DNA of 64,000 bases from Procambarus clarkii (taxonomy: Eukaryota > Arthropoda > Malacostraca > Decapoda > Cambaridae), in contig NC_091175.1 of the NCBI RefSeq assembly GCF_040958095.1, forward strand, positions 18,264,195-18,328,194, written 5' to 3'. Every line of letters starts with the position of its first letter. Within the stretch, counting starts at the first letter, position 1. The notes beneath the pieces are model-generated. The model had not been told where the DNA came from. It saw only the letters and a list, made by a program, of their open reading frames with translations, and did no database searches. Made by a program: the position numbers and the translations under genes. Shown here one piece after another: positions 31,901 to 39,450 of this stretch.

Positions 31901-33528
31901 ATAATATTACATACCCTCATGGCCATATTTCTGTTCTTAAGTCTGAAAATATCCAACAAGTAATGTAAAGCAAGATAACATGTAAGCTAGTTTAACCCCT
32001 GCATTGCGCACCTGTGTTTGGCAAAAACTTCAAAGTGCAATTGTTAAAGACATATTTTTGTTGTTTTTATAAATGTTCAGGTAAAGTTAATGTCAAAATG
32101 TTTCCAAACTAAATTACTGTATTTTCATTTGAAAACACAAAGATTAATGAAAACATTAAAAAAAAACATTAAAATATAGCCTAATAAAAAAACGGAAAAC
32201 TCTCAAAACGACATTTGTTGGCCGGCACAGTTGAGGGGTTAAAACTCTTGACATGTTAGGCAAAACTTAAAGTATCAATTTAAAGAGATTTTTTGTATAC
32301 TTAATAATGAAATTATAACTAATAAATGAAACATTTACTTCTTCAGTGTGACTGGTGAGCCTGCCTGTTGCTGGTTATTTTGATCCAGTCTGGTTCGCGT
32401 GGTTTTGTTATACACATCGACTGCACTGTTGAGTCGCTCTCTCTTTGGATGTAACCTTGTCAGAGTGGAAAACCCAATTTCACACTTGTAAACTGCTCTT
32501 TTTTTTTTTTTTTCTTAATGGCAGATATTCATTTGCAACACTGATCCAAAATTATGACAGTGATAATGCCCACTAGTGATAATAGGGTTGATACTGCACA
32601 TAGGCTATAATGGGGACTGCTTTGTCCAGTTTCAAGTGGTTCAGACACTGTCCATATTGTCCAGACCTCTTGTTGTCCATGGGTAACAATGGAGCCGATA
32701 TTCTCCGCAGATTGAACATCTTCGCAGAATGAGTGAGCCGGTCAAGAGACTGGTGGTGGCTGGCCAGGTGGTGGCTGTGGAGCAAAAGCAAGATGGCTGC
32801 CACTTTTCCAAGATTACTTTACAAGATGGAGAGCTGTTCCTCCACCCACTTCTGCGTCAGGCCTTGCCCATTCATGCTCGCTCGATCCAGGTTCCTTTAT
32901 CATGCTTTCCAGTTGCACTGCAATTATTAATTACTATACTGTGTATTTTGTAATAACTGACATGTAACAAACTATTTGCAATTATAAAAATGTAATATTT
33001 TTTTTTTTTTTACAGCACAGTGATATTGTGAACATACTGGACTACTCTTCCACCATGGCATTCCTTGATCTGGCATGGGCTGGGTCAACAAAAGGCCGGG
33101 TCGCCATCTGGTTGACCCCAGACACTGGGCTAGCCAGACAGTTTGTGTTATTGTGCATGGGCCTACAAGGCCCCACTTACACAAACACTAAATTCTTTGA
33201 GGTAGAGGACAAGGATCAGCCAGGGGAGTGCATGGTGGGAGGGGACTATGAAACTAATGATGGTGAGGGAGGCACATCATTGCTGCCTGACCTGGGTGGG
33301 GAGTACAGGAGGTCGAGCAGGGCAGGAGCTGTGGGGTCTTGGTGGGGACCCGAGGACCACCGGAGTGCCCAGTTCTACATCCTCACCCGGGACCTCCCGG
33401 AGGGCCAATGGTGTTCACGTGTCTTCGGTGAGGTGGCAAGTGGTCTGGATGTGCTAAGGGCAGCAACCAGTCACGGTAACATTACGGAGGTAACTGTGGT
33501 GGACTGTGGTATTGTACTACCACTCTAG
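25939..33528 (+). CDS. RING finger / helical / cyclophilin-like protein (TRIMCyp-like layout)
   Basis: Proposed coding exons: 25939-25974, 26842-27531, 29146-29292, 30645-30709, 30904-31044, 32728-32890 and 33016-33528. They join in frame to 584 residues. Residues 20-62 form a C3HC4 RING (C20, C23, C39, H41, C44, C47, C59, C62), the signature of an E3 ubiquitin ligase. Residues about 95-225 are charged and probably coiled-coil. Residues about 427-584 are cyclophilin-like and end VTVVDCGIVLPL. No B-box zinc finger is seen. RING plus cyclophilin differs from PPIL2, which has a U-box. A cytosolic or nuclear ubiquitin ligase with a cyclophilin fold as target-binding module is inferred. Exon 4 (30645-30709) is the weakest part; without it exons 3 and 5 are out of frame. 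Confidence 0.72.
26430..26650 (-). mobile_element. SINE (family a, partial) followed by mini-element E
   Basis: 26430-26560 matches the family-a SINE in reverse. At 26561-26633 mini-element E follows (starts CGACTTGAGAATGGTCC), with similar 8-base sequences CGTGCTCA and TGTGCTCT at its two sides, suggesting a target duplication. Lies in intron 1 of the RING-cyclophilin gene. Confidence 0.55.
26842..27531 (+). CDS. RING-cyclophilin gene, exon 2 (RING and helical region)
   Basis: Acceptor CTTCAGCAG ends at 26841 and donor GTATGC starts at 27532; 230 codons, phase 0 at both ends. The RING reads CTIC, then CGHAFCSQC, then CPSC. The following region is rich in Lys, Glu and Gln (for example QLRDRKTRHHQLQDKLDGLV) and suits a dimerising coiled coil. 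Confidence 0.85.
27700..27935 (-). mobile_element. tRNA-derived SINE (family a)
   Basis: Reverse copy: GGATGCAACCCACAACAATT, CATCAGGTGAAAGGAAATG and a B-box complement near CTGAACCCAGGTTCC. Intronic. Confidence 0.65.
28060..28115 (-). repeat. CGAAACGC tail repeat, diverged fragment
   Basis: AGCAAAGCTACTAACATGCA followed by TAGCATTTTGGG is a decayed core. Intronic. Confidence 0.4.
28369..28430 (+). pseudogene. Decayed partial copy of exon 3 of the RING-cyclophilin gene
   Basis: CTTGTGTTGATAGTGACAG and the following bases match the acceptor and first ~35 bases of exon 3 at 29129-29180 (GTGCAGGAGACCATCAAGGA). In the exon frame a stop appears after about eleven codons, so this copy is not coding. 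It lies about 750 bp upstream of the true exon with SINE and LINE pieces between. Confidence 0.55.
28550..28770 (-). mobile_element. LINE 3' end, relic (PATIRNI family)
   Basis: Minus-strand translation includes TTVDIFKRKLDCFL and VPDQPGCGGYVGLRA, matching 22825-23110, then a 3' tail with GGCCTCGGGCTGGGCTTGGG. Intronic and 5'-truncated. Confidence 0.65.
28775..29025 (+). mobile_element. tRNA-derived SINE (family c)
   Basis: Head with A-box-like CAGCTGAGTGGACAGTGC and B-box GGTTCCGGGTTTGATCCCC, then GGGCAGAGTTTCTTTCACC, a middle AGTAAATAGGTACCTGGG and the tail GCTAAGCCCTGAAATCATC. Tails of the same family occur at 51595-51665 and 53195-53262; a head at 47868-47985 (minus). Intronic. Confidence 0.8.
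29146..29292 (+). CDS. RING-cyclophilin gene, exon 3
   Basis: Acceptor GTAATGACAG ends at 29145 and a strong donor GTAAGT starts at 29293. 49 codons, phase 0 both ends: VQETIKEAQEIITPEAGAA through RDSATNIMEKVWDI to GVPLEEIT. Continues the helical region; no known motif. Confidence 0.75.
29852..30060 (-). mobile_element. tRNA-derived SINE (family a)
   Basis: Reverse copy with GGATACAACCCACAACAGTT, TACCTATTTACTGCTAGGTG and a B-box complement GGGAATCAAACTTGGGATCC. Intronic. Confidence 0.7.
30645..30709 (+). CDS. RING-cyclophilin gene, proposed exon 4
   Basis: AG at 30643-30644 opens a 65-base frame (ARSSSISCQQINVAGTMVET, I, then part of a Lys codon) that is phase 0 with exon 3 and phase 2 with exon 5. 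The donor AA|GTAGAA is weak. Support is mainly that it restores frame and has no stop. Confidence 0.4.
30712..30914. mobile_element. Foldback of mini-element E with 13-bp direct repeats, forming an intron
   Basis: AGAATTGGACACA occurs at 30712-30724 and 30902-30914. Between them is a reverse copy of mini-element E (about 30727-30781, AGAAGGTGAAGGGACGACGA onward), a 10-base spacer, and a forward copy (30792 on) continuing into ACTTCAGTCACGTTATTGTG. The proposed intron 30710-30903 coincides with this insertion. Confidence 0.65.
30904..31044 (+). CDS. RING-cyclophilin gene, exon 5
   Basis: Acceptor CGCCTGCACAG ends at 30903; donor GTAATC starts at 31045. Encodes IGHISDGVIGSPCLFGPLGC, GRGTILVYHTIAGEGY and RSIRTLEILNR. 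Phase 2 in and out. No motif recognised; sits between helical and cyclophilin-like regions. Confidence 0.6.
31478..31665 (-). mobile_element. tRNA-derived SINE (family a)
   Basis: Reverse copy with ACAGTTGCCTAACTCCCGAG, TACCTATTTACCGCTAGGTC and B-box complement GGGATCGAACCCGGGATCC. Intronic. Confidence 0.75.
31666..32710. other. Intron sequence without recognised features
   Basis: AT-rich with a poly(T) run near 32500; no exon with matching phase seen. Confidence 0.5.
32728..32890 (+). CDS. RING-cyclophilin gene, exon 6
   Basis: The AG at 32726-32727 gives a phase-2 entry completing an Arg codon, then MSEPVKRLVVAGQVVAVEQK, DGCHFSKITLQDGELFLHPL and LRQALPIHARSIQ. Donor GTTCCT starts at 32891. 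An earlier AG at 32710 would bring a stop in this phase. Immediately precedes the cyclophilin-like exon. Confidence 0.7.
33016..33528 (+). CDS. RING-cyclophilin gene, exon 7 (cyclophilin-like domain)
   Basis: Acceptor follows a long T tract. Encodes protein residues 415-584. Recognisable cyclophilin blocks: TMAFLDLAW, RVAIWLTPDTGLARQFVLLC, a GGDY equivalent to GGDF, QFYILT equivalent to QFFICT, RVFGEVASGLDVL, and TEVTVVDCGIVLPL. By hand alignment to human cyclophilin A, Arg55 is Glu (residue 476), Phe60 is Glu, Gln63 is Val and Trp121 is Leu, while Gln111 is kept. Prolyl-isomerase activity is therefore unlikely, and the domain may serve as a binding module. Confidence 0.85.
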   Translation, partial: HSDIVNILDYSSTMAFLDLAWAGSTKGRVAIWLTPDTGLARQFVLLCMGLQGPTYTNTKFFEVEDKDQPGECMVGGDYETNDGEGGTSLLPDLGGEYRRSSRAGAVGSWWGPEDHRSAQFYILTRDLPEGQWCSRVFGEVASGLDVLRAATSHGNITEVTVVDCGIVLPL

Positions 33529-35388
33529 GTTGCCATCATGTACAGTTGCCATCATTCTTGTGACACCTGTGTGTGTCCCTATCTGTCTGGTGGTAGATTG
33601 TGCTATACTTCTACCACTTAACATCCCTATATCATCACTCCTGCATCACTAGCATTATGCTACTGTTGTAATTCATTATATTTTCAGCCACCACCATCAC
33701 AAGAGTTGCAAATCTCTCTTGAGGTGTACTACAAACTAGTATGACAGTATTGCCTCTTGTCTTCCCAGTCTTCATATCACCATAATTCTTGTGTACATTC
33801 TTGTGTTCATTCTACCAACATGTATAATCATTACTTCTTTGTCAAAATCCTAAGGTAGGCTGTATTGTTGTCCTGCCACTCTAGGTAACTGTATCTTCAT
33901 CAGTCATCATCACACCCATTGGAGTGTTTACCTGTCACCTCTCCTGCATCATCATCACTGCTGTTTTAACACTTTATTGGCAGACTATAGGGTTATGCTT
34001 CCACCAGTCTTACAGCCCTCCACTCCAATGACACCAGCATTCATTATAATGTGTGCACACCTCCATTACTATTCTCTTGCCGAAATGATCACTTGGAATC
34101 GTACAATCATCACCCATATCACCATACACCTTCATAACTATTGCTACTACATCTCTATTTCCTCATTCTCTCCCAGGCCCTGTGTTTGAGATCATTTATT
34201 GACTACCGAGTAGCAACTGAGTAGCAAACTATTAGTTTCCTTTAACATCTGTGGCCAAGTTGTTCTTGTCAAGATTTTGCACCAATATAAATATATATGT
34301 AATTGTAATATATTTATTTCATTATCCTAATAACTGTAGGCATCAGTTTTAAGTTTATAGATGCAATGTTATATAAACACTGTATAGTGATAAAAATGGT
34401 ACCAGTTCGAATATTCATTTTACTAGCAATGGCAATTGAATTTCACAACAATACAGTACTGTACTAGGTTGAGAAAATATTGAAGCCATGTGATATGATC
34501 GAACATTCATCTCTGAACTCCTTGGGCACATGCACTACTGACTGGATCATGATGGGCTAAAGGCAACTTCATATATACATGGTAAGATTTGCAAAAAATT
34601 TTCTTACTATGTCACAGCTACACTGTTGGACATCTGCTACTGGATGCTCAGTAATTGGGTATGATGCAGTAATTTTACTGGATCAGTTTAATTTGAAATA
34701 TTAGCATATTTACTATCAGTACCCTTGAACTAAGTACAGTATTGTACAACATAATCTCAAGAACGTGATGTACCCATGACAAAAAATTGAGGTCATATGA
34801 TGATATCAAACGCACATTCAGGGATACAAGTTCCGTCCCATTATATGAACTCGGTATTTACTCACAGTACAGTATTGCATTTTAGAGTAAGGTCGTCTTG
34901 TATCGATACTCAACTCTCAGATAAATAACAGTACAGTACAAGCTTGGTCATATACATGCTCATCCACCCCTATAAGACTAACAATGTCTGAAAGTAATGT
35001 CATATTTGTGAACATCTTTGAACTGATGGTGTAAGTTTAGTTTCTCTTGTGGTAAGATGGTTATCATAATATCCAGATAATTAAATGGGAATACAAATAC
35101 ACAAAAGAAGTTTTTGCTTTGCTAAAAGATATTAATAATAAAATTTGGAAATTTTGGGAAAATGTGCACTGGTCTAAATGCAGTAAATTTTCTCTGTATC
35201 TTGGCTCTACAATGCATTGCTTGCATGCAGTCTCTAGCCTTGTTAATACAAACCTGGAAACAAAAATATGCACATTTGTAAAAGTAGAGAGAAAAGTTGT
35301 AAGCACAAAAAAAAAGACAAGCAAAAACTTTTGATGACAAAGAATTTGCATGGTGGCATAAAATAATCTCGGTGGACTTGAATTGCAT
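33529..35388. other. 3' flank of the RING-cyclophilin gene
   Basis: Probable 3' untranslated region then AT-rich intergenic DNA. A short repeat with AAATATTGAAGCCATG and GGCACATGCACTACTG at 34425-34570 recurs in reverse at 44344-44445. No gene seen. Confidence 0.45.
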
Positions 35389-35623
35389 CACATAACATTA
35401 TCGTGACAGTGTCAGACCACGGAGGAAGAATTGAAACAGGAATTTCCTTAAGTACTTTCGTATATTAATACATCTTCAGAAGGAATCCTTCTGAAGATGT
35501 ATTAATATACGAAAGTACTTAAGGAAATTCCTGTTTCAATTCTTCCTCCGTGGTCTGACACTGCACTGTCACATTTTTCATCACGTGTTAATTTTCGTGA
35601 TTTACACACATAACATTATCGTG
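35389..35623. mobile_element. Perfect 157-bp palindrome inside a 17-bp target duplication
   Basis: 35407-35563 is a perfect palindrome around the single base 35485 (arms 78 bp). It is followed by about 43 bases of single-copy tail with TCACGTGTTAATTTTCGTGA. The direct repeat CACATAACATTATCGTG flanks the unit at 35389-35405 and 35607-35623. No coding capacity; class unknown. Confidence 0.8.
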
Positions 35624-36430
35624 TAAATAGATATAAAGAAATGACCCAATGGTTACAAAAACACATAATCAACACTTGCACAAAAAAATGGGAGTTATCC
35701 AAGACTTTCAAAATTTATCAAAATCAAAATCTTGGCAAATGCCAAAGCAAGCCAAACCACTAAAAGTAATGACTATAAATAGCCATAAATCAGCCAAAGC
35801 TTCCCTCGACTCTACTAGTTTGTGGCTGAAATTACAGACACGCACAACCGAATCTCTAAACTTTCTACTCATACCTATACAGAGGAAACTATGTTCAATG
35901 AGGCATCCTGATACCACTACAATACAATGTATCTATTATATTATAGTGTATCAGATACATATATCAGGAATAGTGGTAACCTATTTGGACTCTTATTTTT
36001 GTGCATAATTACATTAAATAACCTCCTAATAGGAAATACAGTAAATGTAATCTGCCAGCCATACACCTATGGACCACGTAAAATCAGCAGACTTCTGCAT
36101 GTTATTACTGCTGGGCTAATAAAGTACTCTGCTCTAAGTATGTCTGGGAATTTGCATTACATACCTGCTGATGTGGACATACCCAAATGTAAATGATGTC
36201 GGCTAAAATATTTGCACACTCTCGGTCACTATGTGATGGAGTGCGAAAAGATAAATGTAATTTTAGAGACAGCTCTATAACAAGCGTTATAGAGCACAAG
36301 AAATGTGTACCTACAGTACTCTATTTCATTCAAAATGATCTATCAGAAATTTTAGCCAAATATCCTCTGTTTGCTACCTGAAAGTGTGAATGATTGTAAC
36401 CTTTCCAACACTGCCCGCTGGATGGGGGGT
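35624..36430. other. Intergenic, no feature recognised
   Basis: AT-rich sequence without convincing exons or repeat families. Confidence 0.4.
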
Positions 36431-36439
36431 GTTGTACTC

Positions 36440-36625
36440 ACTTAATTGTGCTTGTGGGGGTTGAGCTTGAGCTCTCTGGTCTCGCCTTTCAACTGGCAGT
36501 CAATAGGTTGTGCAGGATACACCCATCAATGATACTAGCTCACCACATATGTAAGCTACTTAGCTTAGGAACTGTACCAAAGAGCCAGAGCTCAACCCCC
36601 TCGCAAGCACAACTAGGTAAGTACA
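36440..36625. mobile_element. Inverted pair of CR1-like LINE 3' tails
   Basis: 36440-36500 carries the tail in reverse (GGGGTTGAGCTTGAGCTCTC) and 36570-36625 carries it forward (AAGAGCCAGAGCTCAACCCC). Both are very short 3' ends of the family at 19640 and 20975. Confidence 0.55.
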
Positions 36626-36754
36626 AATAGGTGAGTACGAAATAGCCTGTGAACGAACTGGTTAGTTTTTTGTGTACGAAACAGACGGTATAGGAGAGAG
36701 TTCATGTACGAATCGACCAGAGTCCCTGACGAGTCACGACATCATTCCCCCACA

Positions 36755-36840
36755 AAGGATTTACCTGAATTTACCCGAGAGCTCTTTCTAGTGGCCGCGG
36801 CGGGGACAGAAAGCCATCGGTTTGTCAACGGTGCTCCCTC
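36755..36840 (+). repeat. Interspersed repeat shared with 21960-22060
   Basis: TTTACCCGAGAGCTCTTTCT, AGTGGCCGCGGCGGGGACAG and AAAGCCATCGGTTTGTC match the earlier copy. Confidence 0.5.
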
Positions 36841-37109
36841 TCCAGCCCTGATTCTAAGACTGAACTTAAATGCTGTTCTATTCGGCCAAAATTAATAGTC
36901 CGGATATCTGGCTTTTATACATATATATGAGAAGTTGCTGGAAATTGTGTTTTATATACTTTTTTTCCTCGAAATGTAATTTCGTTCAAGAGTCTGAGGT
37001 CACGGGAACACTGTTTGCTAACGGGTTTAGTGGCGTCAGACTTTTGAAGACTTTTGTGGAGTTTTCTGACTTATCTTCGTCGTCCATAAGAGCAGCACCT
37101 GGCCAGGTG

Positions 37110-37275
37110 CCACAAGTCTGACCTTCCAAGTCTGACCTGTGGTGGCCAGGTTTGAGGTCCAAGTCTGACTTGCTTCCAAGTCTGGCGTCCAAGCCTGACC
37201 TGCACCAAAAATGTGACTAGAAAGCCTGATCTGTTGCCAAGTCTGATAACCAAGCCTGACCTGCAGACCAAAGCA
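37110..37275 (+). repeat. Degenerate tandem repeat built on CAAGTCTGACCTG
   Basis: About eight units of roughly 12-24 bp. In part it is open on the plus strand (37213-37428, GTG-initiated frame containing RKPDLLPSLITKPDLQTK), ending near a GTAATG donor-like site at 37334. Could be the edge of a lost exon or simple tandem DNA. Confidence 0.5.
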
Positions 37276-37406
37276 GAGTCTGTACAGTCAGCAGAAGACT
37301 CTGGTCCAGTGACACCAACTTTGTCATCTTCAGGTAATGCAGAGAAGAGTTATTATAACAAAAAACTTGTTAAACAGAACACTAATGTAGGCAAAATCAG
37401 GAAAGA

Positions 37407-37480
37407 CCTGGGTAAATACTGGTCTTGAAAAACCTGGGTAAATACTGGTCTTGAAAAACCTGGGTAAATACTGGTCAGGA
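37407..37480 (+). repeat. 26-bp tandem repeat, three copies
   Basis: CCTGGGTAAATACTGGTC recurs at 37407, 37433 and 37459, identical between units except near the end. Confidence 0.9.
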
Positions 37481-37779
37481 AACAGAGTTGTGGAATTATG
37501 GAACAAATGACTGGGTAATATAATATAATAGATGTGGGATTTTAGTCAGTTAGTCTTAATTTAGTCAATTAGCCTTGTCTTAGTGTTCAAGTTTTCTTTT
37601 TCGCACATGTTGCCCAAAGTGCCACACGTATTAATGGCTTTAGGCCTAGTATATATTAGCTCTATCTAGAAATTCAATATTCTGCTTGTAACTCAATATA
37701 TATATATATGTATATTATGTATGTATACATACATATACCGAAATACAAATTGTATTTATTTAAATTTTAATGAGCTGTT

Positions 37780-38235
37780 TCCAAGCAAATTTGCCTAATA
37801 TGGCAAATTTTTGGGAAATGGTATTAAATTTTTCAAACATTTTCTCTTAGGAAATGATGAAGATTTTTGTTGTATTATATGATTGGGATTATTTATAATA
37901 ATAATAATAATAATTTATTTAGGAACAGTACATACATAGTTGCAGAGTTACAGTACAAAGATTCTGTTAGATTTAAAGATAGAGGCAGTACATACAATAC
38001 CTAAAGCCACTAGTAACGCATAGCATTTTGGGCACTTTCATAATGAAAACTAACATAGAAATTTAACCTAATTTAAGCTAATCAACCGAACCTAGTCAGT
38101 AGTTTATGTTCCTAATATAATAATATTGTTAAGAATGAACCAATTTGGAAAGAATTATTTGAATTAATAAAAATTGCTCTGCCTGTTAGGCAAATTGGAC
38201 CTTGCATACTAGGCTAATAGACTTGCTTAATAAAC
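37780..38235. mobile_element. Diverged copy of the 23413 MITE with a nested repeat
   Basis: Left part has TTTGCCTAATATGG and TTTTCTCTTAGGAAATGATG; the right part has TGTTAGGCAAATTGGACCTT and GCATACTAGGCTAATAG, as in the 23413-23799 element. A reverse CGAAACGC tail repeat (37905-38040) is inserted in the middle. Confidence 0.5.
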
Positions 38236-38345
38236 GTACTAGGCTTGCATATGAATGAGTTTCGATATAAGTAGGAACTGCCTTGTATGTTTCAATAGAC
38301 CTTTTGCTGTGTCCTCTATTCTTAGATAAGGGTTCCGGTAGTACA

Positions 38346-38590
38346 GTACAGTCGGGTTCGTTCTCGACGCACAATCAAGATTTCCGGGTTCGAATCCCAG
38401 GCGGGACAGAAATGGTTGGGCACATTTCCTTTCACCTAATGCCACTGTTCACCTACCGTTCAGAAGGTACTCAGGAGTTAGTCAGCTTGTTGATGGGTTG
38501 CATCCTGGGCGGGGGTCAGTAATTTGACCTTTAGCGGAATTGGCCTTGATATAAGCCTAATGTGTATGAATACACTAGCTTCCTGTCCCT
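38346..38590 (+). mobile_element. tRNA-derived SINE (family a)
   Basis: Head with B-box GGGTTCGAATCCCAGGCGGG, then CACATTTCCTTTCACCTAAT, GGGTTGCATCCTGGGCGGGG and CTTGATATAAGCCTAATG; ends near an ATT-rich tail. Confidence 0.75.
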
Positions 38591-38934
38591 TGACACAATG
38601 AATTATTATTATTATTGTTATTAAATTATATATGGTGTTACATGCTTAAGCTCTCTCAGTGCTTAATGTATTCTTTTCTTCCCTACACTTCCCTACAGTA
38701 ATTGTTGATTATTATGCAGGTACCAAATTAGCAATTTCTAGAGCAAGAATCACATAATAAGGTTCAGGAAGTAGACCTCAATATTCTAAAGGCTTAGAAA
38801 TTAAAATTTTTGGTAAACTAATTTTAAATTACCCTGATTTTTTATAGTTTCAAGGGGTAGTAAAGTGGTCGAATTACTGTACTGTAGGTAACATAAGGTA
38901 CAGTATGTGGTCGTAAGATAAGTAAGAAGCAGTC

Positions 38935-39182
38935 CTTGTGGCGCAGTGGTAAAACACTCGCCCGGTGCTTTGCGAGCACTTTGGCCTGAGTTTGTATACT
39001 GGCCAGGGAGGATTGACTGGGGGCGCCAATCCTTAACTGTAGCCTCTGTTCACCCGGCAGTAAATGGGTTCCTGGTTGTTAAATGATTTGGCAGGTCATA
39101 TTCCGGGGAAAAATTAAGATTAAAGACCTGCCCGAAACGCTATATATGCTAGTGGCTGTACAAGAATGTAAGAACTCTTGTA
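38935..39182 (+). mobile_element. tRNA-derived SINE (family b)
   Basis: Head GGCGCAGTGGTAAAACACTC with B-box-like GAGTTTGTATACTGG, body CAATCCTTAACTGTAGCCTC and CCTGGTTGTTAAATGATTTG, tail with GCCCGAAACGCTATATATGC and GTACAAGAATGTAAGAACTC. The tail shares its core with the CGAAACGC repeat. Confidence 0.8.
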
Positions 39183-39380
39183 CAGTGGGGCCTCGACTAA
39201 CGATGGTAATCCGTTTCTAGAGACGGATCGTAAGTCGAAATATCGTAAGTCGAAGCGATTTTTCCCATAAGAAATAAAGGGAATTGAATTAATCCATTCC
39301 CCACCCTCCAAAATATTAACTTACAAATACATTTTATACTGAATACAATTTTTTTCTAACTACAATACAGTACATATGTT
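39183..39380 (-). mobile_element. Tigger/pogo element, single end
   Basis: CAGTGGGGCCTCGACTAACG begins the fragment. The next 190 bases match, in reverse, the right end of the element at 59492-60439, including AATATTAACTTACAAATACA. The rest of the element is missing. It abuts the SINE exactly. Confidence 0.7.
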
Positions 39381-39450
39381 TATCTAACCTTTATGGAGGA
39401 CTCATGACATATTTCCTTTTGAGTCTCATTGATCTCATATTCTTTTGCAG

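Noticed and set aside
32711-32727. Earlier acceptor for exon 6 of the RING-cyclophilin gene
   Set aside because: Joined to exon 5 it gives an immediate stop; the AG 17 bases later keeps the frame.
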